A stretch of DNA of 64,000 nt from Gordonia sp049847105 (GTDB lineage Bacteria; Actinomycetota; Actinomycetes; Mycobacteriales; Mycobacteriaceae): assembly GCF_049847105.1 (NCBI RefSeq), contig NZ_JBNCNS010000003.1:763208-827207 (forward strand), in the 5' to 3' direction. Below the pieces are notes generated by a model. It was given only the letters and a program-made list of their open reading frames with translations. It made no database searches and was not told where the DNA came from. Both the position numbers and the translations under genes were made by a program. Positions 52,755 to 60,899 of this stretch are shown here, one piece after another. Within the stretch, counting starts at the first letter, position 1. Every line of letters begins with the position of its first letter.

Positions 52755-53384
52755 ATGACCGCGGGCACCCGCACGCCGCCGCCGCGCGAGCCGCGTCAGG
52801 AGCGTTCCCGCATCACCCGGGAGCGACTGTTGCGATCGACCATCGAGGCGCTCGCGCATGACGGCTGGTCGGCGGCAACGGTGGCGGCGGTCGCCGAACG
52901 GGCCGGCGTGTCGCGGGGCGCGGCACAGCATCATTTCCCCACCCGGGAGGCCTTGATCACGGCGGCTCTGGAGCAGGTCTTCGAGGACATGACCTCGACC
53001 GCATCGACCGCGATCACCGCGCTGCCCGCGGGGCCCGACCGGGTCGCCGCGGCCGTCGATCGGGCGGTCAGAATCTATACCGGTACCGAATTCAAAGCGG
53101 CACTGCAGGTCTGGGCCGCTGCGGCCTCCGATTCCGTGCTGCGTGAACTGATCCTGCCGATGGAGGACAAGTTCGCCCATGCTGCCCATCAGATGACGGT
53201 GGAGGCGCTGGACCCCGACGGCGCCAATCCGCAGGCGCGCAACGTCGCGCAGGTGACCCTCGACCTCGCCCGCGGACTCGGGCTGGCCGACACGCTCTCC
53301 GACGACTCGAAACGTCGCGTCCAGGTCGTCGCGACGTGGACGGAGTTGGTGACCGCTGCTCTGCGGTCGGCCGAACACGGCTGA
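52755..53384 (+). CDS. TetR-family regulator, probable controller of the AtuA-like operon
   Basis: 209 residues. HTH near 18-62: ITRERLLRSTIEALAHDGWS, VAERAGVSRGAAQHHFPTRE. Basic N-terminus (PREPRQERSRITRERLL). Located 21 bp after the hydratase at the end of the operon, so it probably senses an acyl-CoA of the pathway and controls the operon promoter near 43.35 kb. Confidence 0.9.
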   Translation: MTAGTRTPPPREPRQERSRITRERLLRSTIEALAHDGWSAATVAAVAERAGVSRGAAQHHFPTREALITAALEQVFEDMTSTASTAITALPAGPDRVAAAVDRAVRIYTGTEFKAALQVWAAAASDSVLRELILPMEDKFAHAAHQMTVEALDPDGANPQARNVAQVTLDLARGLGLADTLSDDSKRRVQVVATWTELVTAALRSAEHG

Positions 53385-53417
53385 GCACCGTGGGCGGCGC
53401 GGCGGCGCGACTTCGAC

Positions 53418-53855
53418 TCAGCGTATGGCGACGCGCACCGCTTCCTGGTACCGCGTCCGCAGGTCGGGCGGTGTCGACTCCGGGAACGTCACCACCAGGT
53501 CGAGCACCTGGTACGCGGAGTCCTGTCCGCCCGCGTAGGTCGTGGCTCGGCCGGTGGTCGGGAACTTCAGGAACGTCGCCTGATCGAACTCAGTGGCGGT
53601 CGAACAACCCGCCGTCGGGCAGACCTGGGCGGTCACGTCCTTCTCGCCGGTCAACTGGAGGTTCTGACCGCGGACGGCCTCGGCGACCTGCGCGTCCGAG
53701 CCCGGATCGATCGGGTTGTCGACCACCGATTGGCCGGCGACGCCCGACTCCGAAGCGGGCGTCGACGCGGGCTCCCCGCCGCATGCGGTGGCACCGAGCA
53801 GGCACGCACCGACGACGATCGATGACGTCCAGAATCTCGCCAAAGTCCTGTTCAT
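53418..53855 (-). CDS. Putative lipoprotein, 145 aa
   Basis: Signal peptide with basic start (MNRTLARFW), hydrophobic core SSIVVGACLLG, and lipobox GATAC giving Cys25. A Pro/Ser/Thr-rich linker (GGEPASTPASES) precedes a small domain with two Cys (VCPTAGCSTA). No family recognised. It is divergent from the YdcF gene with a 127-bp gap, and the adjacent plus-strand open frame covering it has no independent support. Confidence 0.78.
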   Translation of the reverse strand: MNRTLARFWTSSIVVGACLLGATACGGEPASTPASESGVAGQSVVDNPIDPGSDAQVAEAVRGQNLQLTGEKDVTAQVCPTAGCSTATEFDQATFLKFPTTGRATTYAGGQDSAYQVLDLVVTFPESTPPDLRTRYQEAVRVAIR

Positions 53856-53982
53856 ACCTTCACCTCCGTCGCCTGGCCTCTTATCCTTCCTACCGGGCGC
53901 TTACCCGTCGACCCCGACCGGGGTGGGCCGGGGGCATCGATTTGTGCGGCCCAACGAGCTCATCAGGGCCGCCGCGGCTGCC

Positions 53983-55047
53983 ATGATTGCCGACATGGGT
54001 GCACTGCTGATCGCGCTCGTTCTTCTCGCGCTCGGCGCCGGTATCACTGCCTGGCGTGAGCCGCGCCGATTGTTGCCGGGCATCTTCGGAACGGGCGCGG
54101 TCGTGATCGTGGCGATGGTGGTGGTCGCTGCCGTGGCGGGGGCCTGCGGACGCGAGGTGTCGGGTGCCATGGTGCTGGCCGTGGTGGCGGTGACCGGGCT
54201 GGTCGCCGCGGCCGTGCTCGGTGTGTACCTGGTTGGCACCGGAGTCGAGCTGGTGCGCAGGGAGGGCCTTCGCTCGTCGATGATGCTGTCGACCGCCCTG
54301 GGGGTACTCCTCCTGGTCTACGTCGTCGGCGTCGCCGCGGGCCTGGTGGTCGGTTGGCTCATCCCGACCTCGGACCACCGCTTGCTGTTCGTGCTCGCGG
54401 CGATCGGCGTACCTGCTGCCTATATCGGCTTCGCGCTCCTGGCGTTGGTCATCTGGTCGGCCGTCTACGAGGTGTGGGCTCGACGACGGGTCCGACGCGA
54501 TCCCGCCGGCGCCGTGATCGTGTTAGGTGCCGGGCTCATCGACGGACGCCGGGTGGGGAAACTGCTGGCGGGTCGGCTCGATCTGGCCCAGGAGGTGTTC
54601 GACCTGGCCGAAGCGTCCGGCCGCCGGCCGATCATGATCTGCTCGGGTGGCCGCGGTGCCGACGAGGAGGTGTCGGAGGCCGCAGCCATGTCCGATTACT
54701 TGCTGACCCGCGGAATGCGTGGCGATGCCGTGCTGGCCGAGGATGATTCGACCGACACCGCCGAGAACATCGCCTTCTCGGCGAAGCTCCTCGCCGATCA
54801 TCGTGTCGTGGGGCCGGTTGCCGTCGTCACCAGCGACTATCACGCCCTGCGCGCCGCGATGCTGATGCGCGGCAACGAGATCGACGGCTTCGCCACTGGG
54901 GCGCGCACGGCGTCGTACTTCGTTCCGAACGCCGAGGTCCGTGAGTTCGCCGCCATCATGTGGAAGCACCGGTGGCTCAACCTCGCACTGGTCGTCGCGA
55001 TCTCGATTCCGTGGCTCCTGGCCGTGTGGGATGTGTCGGTGAGGTGA
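53983..55047 (+). CDS. YdcF-like (DUF218) membrane protein
   Basis: 354 residues; ATG at 53983 chosen, with another at 53995. Residues 1-~165 hold about five hydrophobic segments (e.g. LLIALVLLALGAGITAW, VVIVAMVVVAAVAGACG, LLLVYVVGVAAGLVVGWLI). The DUF218 domain follows: AVIVLGAGLIDGRRVGKLLA, MICSGGRGADEEVSEA, EDDSTDTAENIAFSAKLL and VVTSDYHALRAAMLM. A last hydrophobic helix ends the protein. Family members such as SanA and ElyC act at the cell envelope; exact activity is unsettled. Confidence 0.87.
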   Translation: MIADMGALLIALVLLALGAGITAWREPRRLLPGIFGTGAVVIVAMVVVAAVAGACGREVSGAMVLAVVAVTGLVAAAVLGVYLVGTGVELVRREGLRSSMMLSTALGVLLLVYVVGVAAGLVVGWLIPTSDHRLLFVLAAIGVPAAYIGFALLALVIWSAVYEVWARRRVRRDPAGAVIVLGAGLIDGRRVGKLLAGRLDLAQEVFDLAEASGRRPIMICSGGRGADEEVSEAAAMSDYLLTRGMRGDAVLAEDDSTDTAENIAFSAKLLADHRVVGPVAVVTSDYHALRAAMLMRGNEIDGFATGARTASYFVPNAEVREFAAIMWKHRWLNLALVVAISIPWLLAVWDVSVR

Positions 55048-55140
55048 CGAGATCGAACCGACGTGGGCCGGCCCGGGCACGGAAGGGGAGATTCGTCGTG
55101 CCCGGGCCGGGGTCGGTCGCGCTCGATCAGGCGCGGTGGA

Positions 55141-56117
55141 TCAGCTGTCGTGGATGATCACACCGCGAATGTTCTTGCCGTCGCGCAGATCCTGATAGCC
55201 CTCGTTGACCTGATCGAGGGTGTGGGTCTGGGTGATCAGCTCGTCGAGCTTGAGCTGGCCCGCGTCATAGAGCCGGAGCAGTTTGACGATGTCGTACTGC
55301 GGGTTGGCCGACCCGAACAGGCTGCCCTTGATCGTCTTCTGGTTCAGGGTCAGATCCGTTCCCGACACCTGGACCGTGAGTTTCGTCGGGTCGGCCGGGC
55401 CGGTGATGACCACTGTGCCGCCCTTGCCGATCACGGCGGTGGCGTTCGCGACGACCTGTTCGTCGACGGTGCCGACCAGGATGAGCGCCTGATCGGCGCC
55501 CTGGCCCCAGGTCAGTTCGTTGACCTTCGCCGCTGCCTCGGCAGCGTCGGCGAAGGCATGGCGCGCACGCCGCCCGCGTAGACCGAGGTTCCCCAGCCCG
55601 ATGGCACGCCACACCCGTCGAGGACCGCCTTGTCCAACGGCAGCCACTCGTCGACCTTGACCACCGAGTGCTGCGAGATCGTGGCCTGCTCGGCGAATGT
55701 CCCGAGCATGCACATCGCACCGAAATCGTCACCGCCGGAGTGGAAACGGAACGAACCGTCGGGTATCGACCCCTCGAGGATGGTTGCGCCCAGGTCGCAC
55801 AGGTTCTGGCGACCGGTGGAGCAATAGCGGCAGGTCCCGCAGTTCGGGATGAAGCTGCAGACCACGTGATCGCCGGGTTTGACCTTGGTGACGCCCGGGA
55901 CCACCGCCTCGATGATGCCGGAGCCCTCGTGGCCGCCGACGATCGGATAACGCGGCGGCAGATCGCCGTCGGTCGGGTGGAGATCGGAGTGGAAGAGACC
56001 GGCAGCGGTGTATTTGATCAGGACCTCGCTCTCCCGCGGCTCGTCGAGGTCGAGTTCGATGATCTCGAACGGCTTTCCGGGGGCGGTGAGGACCGCGGCG
56101 TTGGTGGTCATGGACAT
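55141..56117 (-). pseudogene. NDMA-type zinc alcohol dehydrogenase, broken by an internal deletion
   Basis: The start at 56117 has AGGAG upstream and the first ~184 codons read well: structural zinc CGTCRYCSTGRQNLC and GCGVPSGWGTSVYAGGV. The reading then jumps frame at about 55560-55570 to HAFADAAEAAAKVNELTWGQ, which continues to the normal end RGVIIHDS. Relatives have about 45-50 residues between these points, including the NAD-binding GxGGIG motif, so a ~140-bp deletion plus frameshift is inferred. In addition, the first zinc-ligand position (usually GLCHSD) reads GLFHSD. Non-functional unless the sequence is in error. Confidence 0.85.
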
Positions 56118-56161
56118 GTCATGTGCTCCTGGGGTTCTCGTGGATTCGGGTGGGCGTGCGC

Positions 56162-57493
56162 TCAGAGGGCGACGTTGACGGCCTTGGTCTGGGTGTACAG
56201 ATCGATGGCGGAGCTGCCGAGTTCGCGACCCCAGCCGGACTGCTTGTACCCGCCGAACGGCATCGCGGTGTCGAAGCCGTTGTACTGGTTCACCCACACC
56301 GAGCCGGCCTTGATCTGGCGGGCGGTCTTGTGGGCCTTGGACAGATCGGTGGTCCAGATGCCCGAAGACCGTCGGCTCGATGAAGAAACCCTCATCGCCC
56401 CAACGCTTCCCGCCGGTCAGTGCGCGGGCGCCGTCGGCCAGTCCGGCGGACAGGTAGCCTGACACGCGGTCGAACTGTTCCTGGTTGATCAGTGGTCCGA
56501 GTTCGGTCGCCGGATCGAGTCCCGGACCGATCTTGGCCTGCGATGCCGCCTCGGCGACCGCGGCCGTGAAGTCGTCGAAGATGGGGCGTTCGACAACGAG
56601 TCGGGTGCCGGCGACGCAGCACTGCCCGTGGTTGAACATCCACGCCGCAACCGATCCGGCCACGGCCTTCTCGAAGTCCGCGTCGGCGAACACGATGCTG
56701 GGGCTCTTGCCGCCGAGTTCGAGGGAGACCTTCTTCAAGTTGCCCTTCGCGGCGTCGACGATCTTCTTGCCGACCTCGGTGGAACCGGTGAAGGCGATCT
56801 TGTCCACGCTGTCGTGGGCGGCCAGCGCGGCACCCGCCTCCCCGTAGCAGGTGACGATGTAGACCACTCCGGGCGGGAATCCGGCCTCGGTGAAGATCTC
56901 TCCGAGAAGATATGCGGTGAGCGGGTCTGCTCGGCGGGCTTGAGGATGACGGTGTTGCCCGCTGACAGCGCGGGCGCGAGCTTGAACGCGGCCATCAGCA
57001 GCGGGAAGTTCCACGGCACGATCAGGCCGCACACGCCGACGGGTTCACGCAACGTGTAGGCGTGGTACTCGCCGCCGGGGACGAGCGGCATCGACACGTC
57101 GACGGTGCTGCCGGTGATCTTGGTGGCGAGCCCGGCGTTGTAGCGGAAGATGTCGGCCGACCACGCCATGTCGACCGCGGTCGAGACGGTCGCCGCCTTG
57201 CCGTTGTCGAGAGCCTCGAGTTGCCCGAACTCCGTCGCACGCTCGCTGAGGAGGTCGCCGACCTTCCAGATCAGACGCTCGCGCCAGTGCTCGCGGCTGT
57301 TGATCGCGATCCCGCCGCGGATCTCGGCGGGCGTACCGAGCGCCGTCGACGCGATGTCGACCAGGGTGGTCGGTGTCGCGTCGTCGGGGCGGACCCCGGA
57401 CAGGGCCGACCGCCGCCACGAGTGCTCGATGACCGGGCGCCGGGGCGACGATTCGGAGGGGTGGGCGAGTGGGTCGATGTCCTCACGTGACAC
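56162..57493 (-). pseudogene. Aldehyde dehydrogenase, broken by frameshift and internal deletion
   Basis: Three frames together make one aldehyde dehydrogenase. Frame 1 (GTG at 57493 to ~56934) ends LSAGNTVILKPAEQT; a missing base in the GGG at 56933-56935 moves to frame 2, which begins PLTAYLLGEIFTEAG and holds Glu in SLELGGKSPSI and Cys in FNHGQCCVAGTR. At about 56358-56364 frame 2 (FIEPTVFG) jumps to frame 3 (IWTTDLSKAHKTARQIKAGS). About 45 residues are absent there, including EEIFGPV. Paired with the broken alcohol dehydrogenase downstream. Confidence 0.85.
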
Positions 57494-57587
57494 ACATCAC
57501 TCTGCTGCGCCGGGCCCCGGCGCTACTGCGCTCGCGATCACCGGCATGCCGTCGGCGGGTGGAATACCCGCGACTACGGTTGACACC

Positions 57588-58484
57588 ATGCGCGTCGTGA
57601 CCTGGAACGTGAACTCGGTCAAGCAACGGATCCCGCGATTGTTGCCCTGGCTCGATCAACGACGGCCCGACGTGGTGTGCCTGCAGGAGACCAAGCTCGC
57701 CGACGACGCGTTCCATGACGCGCTGGGCGCCGACCTCGCGGACCGCGGTTATGAGATCGCCCATGTGGGACAAGGGCAGTGGAACGGGGTCGCGATCCTG
57801 TCGCGGGTCGGACTCGACGACGTCCGGTCGGGCTTCGACGGGGTACCGGGCTTTCCCGAGGCGGATTCGCCGACCGAGGCGCGTGCGGTCTCCGCCACGT
57901 GCGGTGGCATCCGGGTGTACTCGCTGTACGTACCCAACGGCCGGGAGCCGGACTCGGATCACTACCGATACAAGCTGGAGTGGTTGGCGCGTCTGCGTGA
58001 CAGTGTCGCCGCGGCGACCGGTGCCGGAGCCGCCGACAACACGATGCTCTGCGGCGACATGAACATTGCGCCGACCGACGCCGATGTGTTCGATCCGACT
58101 GCCTACGAAGGTCATACGCACGTGACGGTGCCGGAACGTCGGGCGCTCACCGATTTCGACGAGTTGGGTCTACACGATGTGGTCCGTGAGCGGTGGCCTG
58201 AGGACCGGGTCTTCAGCTACTGGGACTACCGGGCCGGGATGTTCCACAAGGACCTCGGGATGCGGATCGATCTCGTTCTCGCCGGTGGGCCCATCGCCGA
58301 TCGTGTCGCGTCGGCGTGGATCGATCGGCAGGCGCGCAAGGGCAGCAAACCCAGTGACCATGCGCCGGTCGTCGTCGATCTCGACAATGCACCCGACGGC
58401 GACATCGGCCCGGTCGTGCCGCCGCCGTCGAACCCCGCGAAGCGTGGCGCCACGAAGGTCAAGCTGCCCCAATCATCCGAATAG
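57588..58484 (+). CDS. xthA: Exodeoxyribonuclease III
   Basis: 298 residues from the ATG at 57588. Metal and catalytic motifs: VVTWNVNSVKQRIPRLLPWL (Asn), VVCLQETKL (Glu), GDMNIAPTDADVF (Asp, Asn) and KPSDHAPVVVDL (Asp-His). It repairs abasic sites and trims 3' ends in DNA. A Pro-rich tail (VVPPPSNPAKRGATKVKLP) of ~25 residues extends beyond the core. A longer in-frame extension to 57150 overlaps the pseudogene and lacks homology. Confidence 0.93.
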   Translation: MRVVTWNVNSVKQRIPRLLPWLDQRRPDVVCLQETKLADDAFHDALGADLADRGYEIAHVGQGQWNGVAILSRVGLDDVRSGFDGVPGFPEADSPTEARAVSATCGGIRVYSLYVPNGREPDSDHYRYKLEWLARLRDSVAAATGAGAADNTMLCGDMNIAPTDADVFDPTAYEGHTHVTVPERRALTDFDELGLHDVVRERWPEDRVFSYWDYRAGMFHKDLGMRIDLVLAGGPIADRVASAWIDRQARKGSKPSDHAPVVVDLDNAPDGDIGPVVPPPSNPAKRGATKVKLPQSSE

Positions 58485-58626
58485 CCTTGGCTCCGCGTGG
58501 AGGCCGTCGAGGCGTATGCATGTTCGCCGGACGAAGAAATCGCGAAAGCCTCTCGGGCCGCCAGAGGTGCGTATCCAATGGATGGCATCGGTCTTGTCGA
58601 TCCGGCGGATGGCAAAGGGGCACGGT

Positions 58627-59580
58627 ATGAACAGCGTCGGCATGAGCATGGTCGAATCCGGCGTCAAGAGGCTGAGGAAGTTCGCCGACGAGCACGTGGA
58701 ACCGCGACGTCGCGGCGACACCATCGACACGTACCGCAACATCCGGGTCGGGATGATCTCCCTGATCCTGATGCTCGGGGTGGCCATCGCCATCGACAGC
58801 ATCGAGGAGGGCCGGATCGAGTCGTCGATCAGCCGGTACTACTACACCTCCGTCCATGCGGTCTTCATCGGCGCACTGTGCGCGATGGGTGCGATGCTCA
58901 TGGCGTACAAGGGGCGCTCGGAGGTCGAGGACGTTCTGCTCAACTACGCGGGGTTCCTCGCGTTTCTCGTCGCGTTCATCCCGACACCCGTCACCGGGGA
59001 CCAGCGGGCGCTCACGAGCCCGGACTGGGTCCGCGGGAACGTGTGGGCAGCCTGTGCGGCCACTGCCGCCGGACTGGTGCTGTGGTTCGTCTTCGGCCGG
59101 CTCCGGGGGTACGCCTCCTCGCCGCACCGGACGTGGATCGGCATCGTCGCACGGTGCCTCGGCGTGACGGCCGTGATCCTGGTCGTCGTGCGACTGTTCG
59201 GGCACTGGACCTGGATTCCCGGTTCCACCCACGACGTCGCCGCCGTGTCGATGTTCGTCGGCCTCATCCTCGTGGTGGTCTTCAATGGCCTTGCGGCACT
59301 GGCCGACCGCGAGGGTGGGGGAGCGCGGTCGTGGTATCCGTGGGCGTATGCCGTCATCGCCCTGGTGATGGCTCTGACACTCATCGGCATCGTCTGCATC
59401 GTCTGCATCGTCTGCATCGGCCCGGTCGGCGCGTCGTGGCTCTTCTGGGTCGAGGTGGTACTAATCGCCGAGTTCGGGGTCTTCTGGGTGGTGCAGACCC
59501 TCGAGCTCTGGGACGACGAGGAGTCGGCGGCCCGCCTCGAGCGGCAACATGCGGAACAAAGTTCCGCCGACGGCCGTTGA
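58627..59580 (+). CDS. Multi-span membrane protein of unknown family
   Basis: 317 residues; start MNSVGMSMVESGVKRLRKF. Seven or eight hydrophobic segments, e.g. VGMISLILMLGVAIAID, AVFIGALCAMGAMLMAY, VWAACAATAAGLVLWFVFG and VSMFVGLILVVVFNGLAAL. The helix near residue 255 contains IVC three times from an exact 9-bp tandem repeat (59389-59415). The long reading frame upstream of 58627 has no conserved content. DUF998-like organisation is possible but not confirmed. Confidence 0.75.
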   Translation: MNSVGMSMVESGVKRLRKFADEHVEPRRRGDTIDTYRNIRVGMISLILMLGVAIAIDSIEEGRIESSISRYYYTSVHAVFIGALCAMGAMLMAYKGRSEVEDVLLNYAGFLAFLVAFIPTPVTGDQRALTSPDWVRGNVWAACAATAAGLVLWFVFGRLRGYASSPHRTWIGIVARCLGVTAVILVVVRLFGHWTWIPGSTHDVAAVSMFVGLILVVVFNGLAALADREGGGARSWYPWAYAVIALVMALTLIGIVCIVCIVCIGPVGASWLFWVEVVLIAEFGVFWVVQTLELWDDEESAARLERQHAEQSSADGR

Positions 59581-59964
59581 GCAACCCGGAAGGTCACCCC
59601 GGGTTCACCATCCGTTGGTTCGTCATCGAGATGGGCGAATCCGTTTTTTGACCTGTGCAAACTCGATCGGTAGAGTGGATCGCCGGTGCCCGGCACATGC
59701 TGGGCCAGTCCGCATGCCCGGCAACCGGGAGCTCGCGGTCTGACAAGCAAAACCGCGGTCGAGCGTCTGACACGCCCGACCTCGGGGTAGCGATAATGTA
59801 CTGACCAGCACTTACGGGCTGGTGGGGCGAGTTGTGGAAGCAACGGGATCGAATTTTGATTCTCGGCGCTTGCCCGGAGCACAAACCGCGACACGACAAC
59901 TACAAGCCCGCCGACAGCGTTGACGAGACGCAGGCGGGGACTGCCGACAAAGGAAGAACACCTA
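59581..59964 (+). other. Long rpsL leader region
   Basis: This 384-bp gap has no gene. It carries a good promoter (59648-59676), a second -10-like GATAAT at 59792-59797 with a weak upstream CTGACA, and the rpsL ribosome site. A ~290-base leader from the first promoter leaves room for autoregulatory RNA structure, but I did not identify a specific one. Confidence 0.6.
59648..59676 (+). promoter_or_regulatory. Sigma-70-type promoter for the str operon
   Basis: TTGACC (59648-59653) and TAGAGT (59671-59676) with a 17-bp spacer, close to the housekeeping sigma-A consensus. Confidence 0.7.
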
Positions 59965-60336
59965 GTGCCAACCATCAATCAGCTGGTCCGCAAGGGCCGT
60001 CACGACAAGGCCGCGAAGACCAAGACCGCGGCCCTCAAGGGAAGCCCGCAGCGTCGCGGCGTGTGCACCCGCGTCTACACCACCACCCCGAAGAAGCCGA
60101 ACTCCGCGCTGCGAAAGGTCGCCCGTGTGCGCCTGACCAGCTCCGTCGAGGTCACCGCTTACATCCCGGGTGAGGGTCACAACCTTCAGGAGCACTCGAT
60201 GGTGCTCGTCCGCGGTGGTCGTGTGAAGGACCTCCCGGGTGTTCGCTACAAGGTCATCCGCGGCTCGCTCGACACCCAGGGTGTCAAGGACCGTAAGCAG
60301 GCCCGCAGCCGTTACGGCGCGAAGAAGGGGAACTGA
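59965..60336 (+). CDS. rpsL: Ribosomal protein S12
   Basis: 123 residues from GTG (VPTINQLVRKGR), with AAGGAAG 8 bases upstream. Lys43 (in YTTTPKKPNSALR) and Lys88 (in GGRVKDLPG) are the normal streptomycin-sensitive residues. Decoding-centre protein of the small subunit. First gene of the str operon. Confidence 0.98.
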   Translation: MPTINQLVRKGRHDKAAKTKTAALKGSPQRRGVCTRVYTTTPKKPNSALRKVARVRLTSSVEVTAYIPGEGHNLQEHSMVLVRGGRVKDLPGVRYKVIRGSLDTQGVKDRKQARSRYGAKKGN

Positions 60337-60342
60337 TAAGTC

Positions 60343-60813
60343 ATGCCACGTAAAGGACCCGCACCCAAGCGCCCCCTGATCAACGACCCGGTCTACGGTT
60401 CGCCGCTGGTCACCCAGCTGGTCAACAAGATTCTGCTGGACGGCAAGAAGTCGACCGCCGAGCGCATCGTCTACCGGGCGCTCGAGCAGGCTCGCGACAA
60501 GACCGGTACCGACCCTGTCGTCACCCTCAAGCGCGCCCTCGACAACGTCAAGCCGACCCTCGAGGTCAAGAGCCGTCGTGTCGGTGGCGCCACGTACCAG
60601 GTGCCGATCGAGGTCAAGCCGGGACGCGCCAACACCCTCGCACTGCGGTGGCTGGTGACCTTCAGCCGCCAGCGTCGTGAGAAGACGATGGTCGAGCGTC
60701 TCGCCAACGAACTGCTCGACGCCTCCAACGGTCTCGGCGCTTCGGTCAAGCGTCGCGAGGACACCCACAAGATGGCCGAGGCCAACCGGGCGTTCGCGCA
60801 CTACCGCTGGTGA
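60343..60813 (+). CDS. rpsG: Ribosomal protein S7
   Basis: 156 residues starting MPRKGPAPKRPLINDPVYGS, six bases after rpsL. Nucleates the 16S 3' domain; in other bacteria it also represses its own operon. A 10-bp-stem hairpin follows before fusA. Confidence 0.98.
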   Translation: MPRKGPAPKRPLINDPVYGSPLVTQLVNKILLDGKKSTAERIVYRALEQARDKTGTDPVVTLKRALDNVKPTLEVKSRRVGGATYQVPIEVKPGRANTLALRWLVTFSRQRREKTMVERLANELLDASNGLGASVKRREDTHKMAEANRAFAHYRW

Positions 60814-60819
60814 TCTCGA

Positions 60820-60854
60820 CGTCGGGCCGGCGGTGGATCATCATCGGCCCGACG
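60820..60854. promoter_or_regulatory. Hairpin in the rpsG-fusA gap
   Basis: CGTCGGGCCG (60820-60829) and its exact complement (60845-60854) with a 15-base loop. No T-run, so an attenuator or mRNA processing/stability element is more likely than a strict terminator. Confidence 0.5.
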
Positions 60855-60899
60855 CTCACCACAACCAATTCAGCTCTAGCGAAATTGCGAGGCAATTAA

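Noticed and set aside
53716..53982. N-terminal extension of the YdcF protein
   Set aside because: Runs over the minus-strand lipoprotein gene, is Ser/Pro/Arg-rich, and the membrane domain starts cleanly at 53983.
59965..60336. Streptomycin-resistant S12 variant
   Set aside because: Lys43 and Lys88 are both the wild-type residues.
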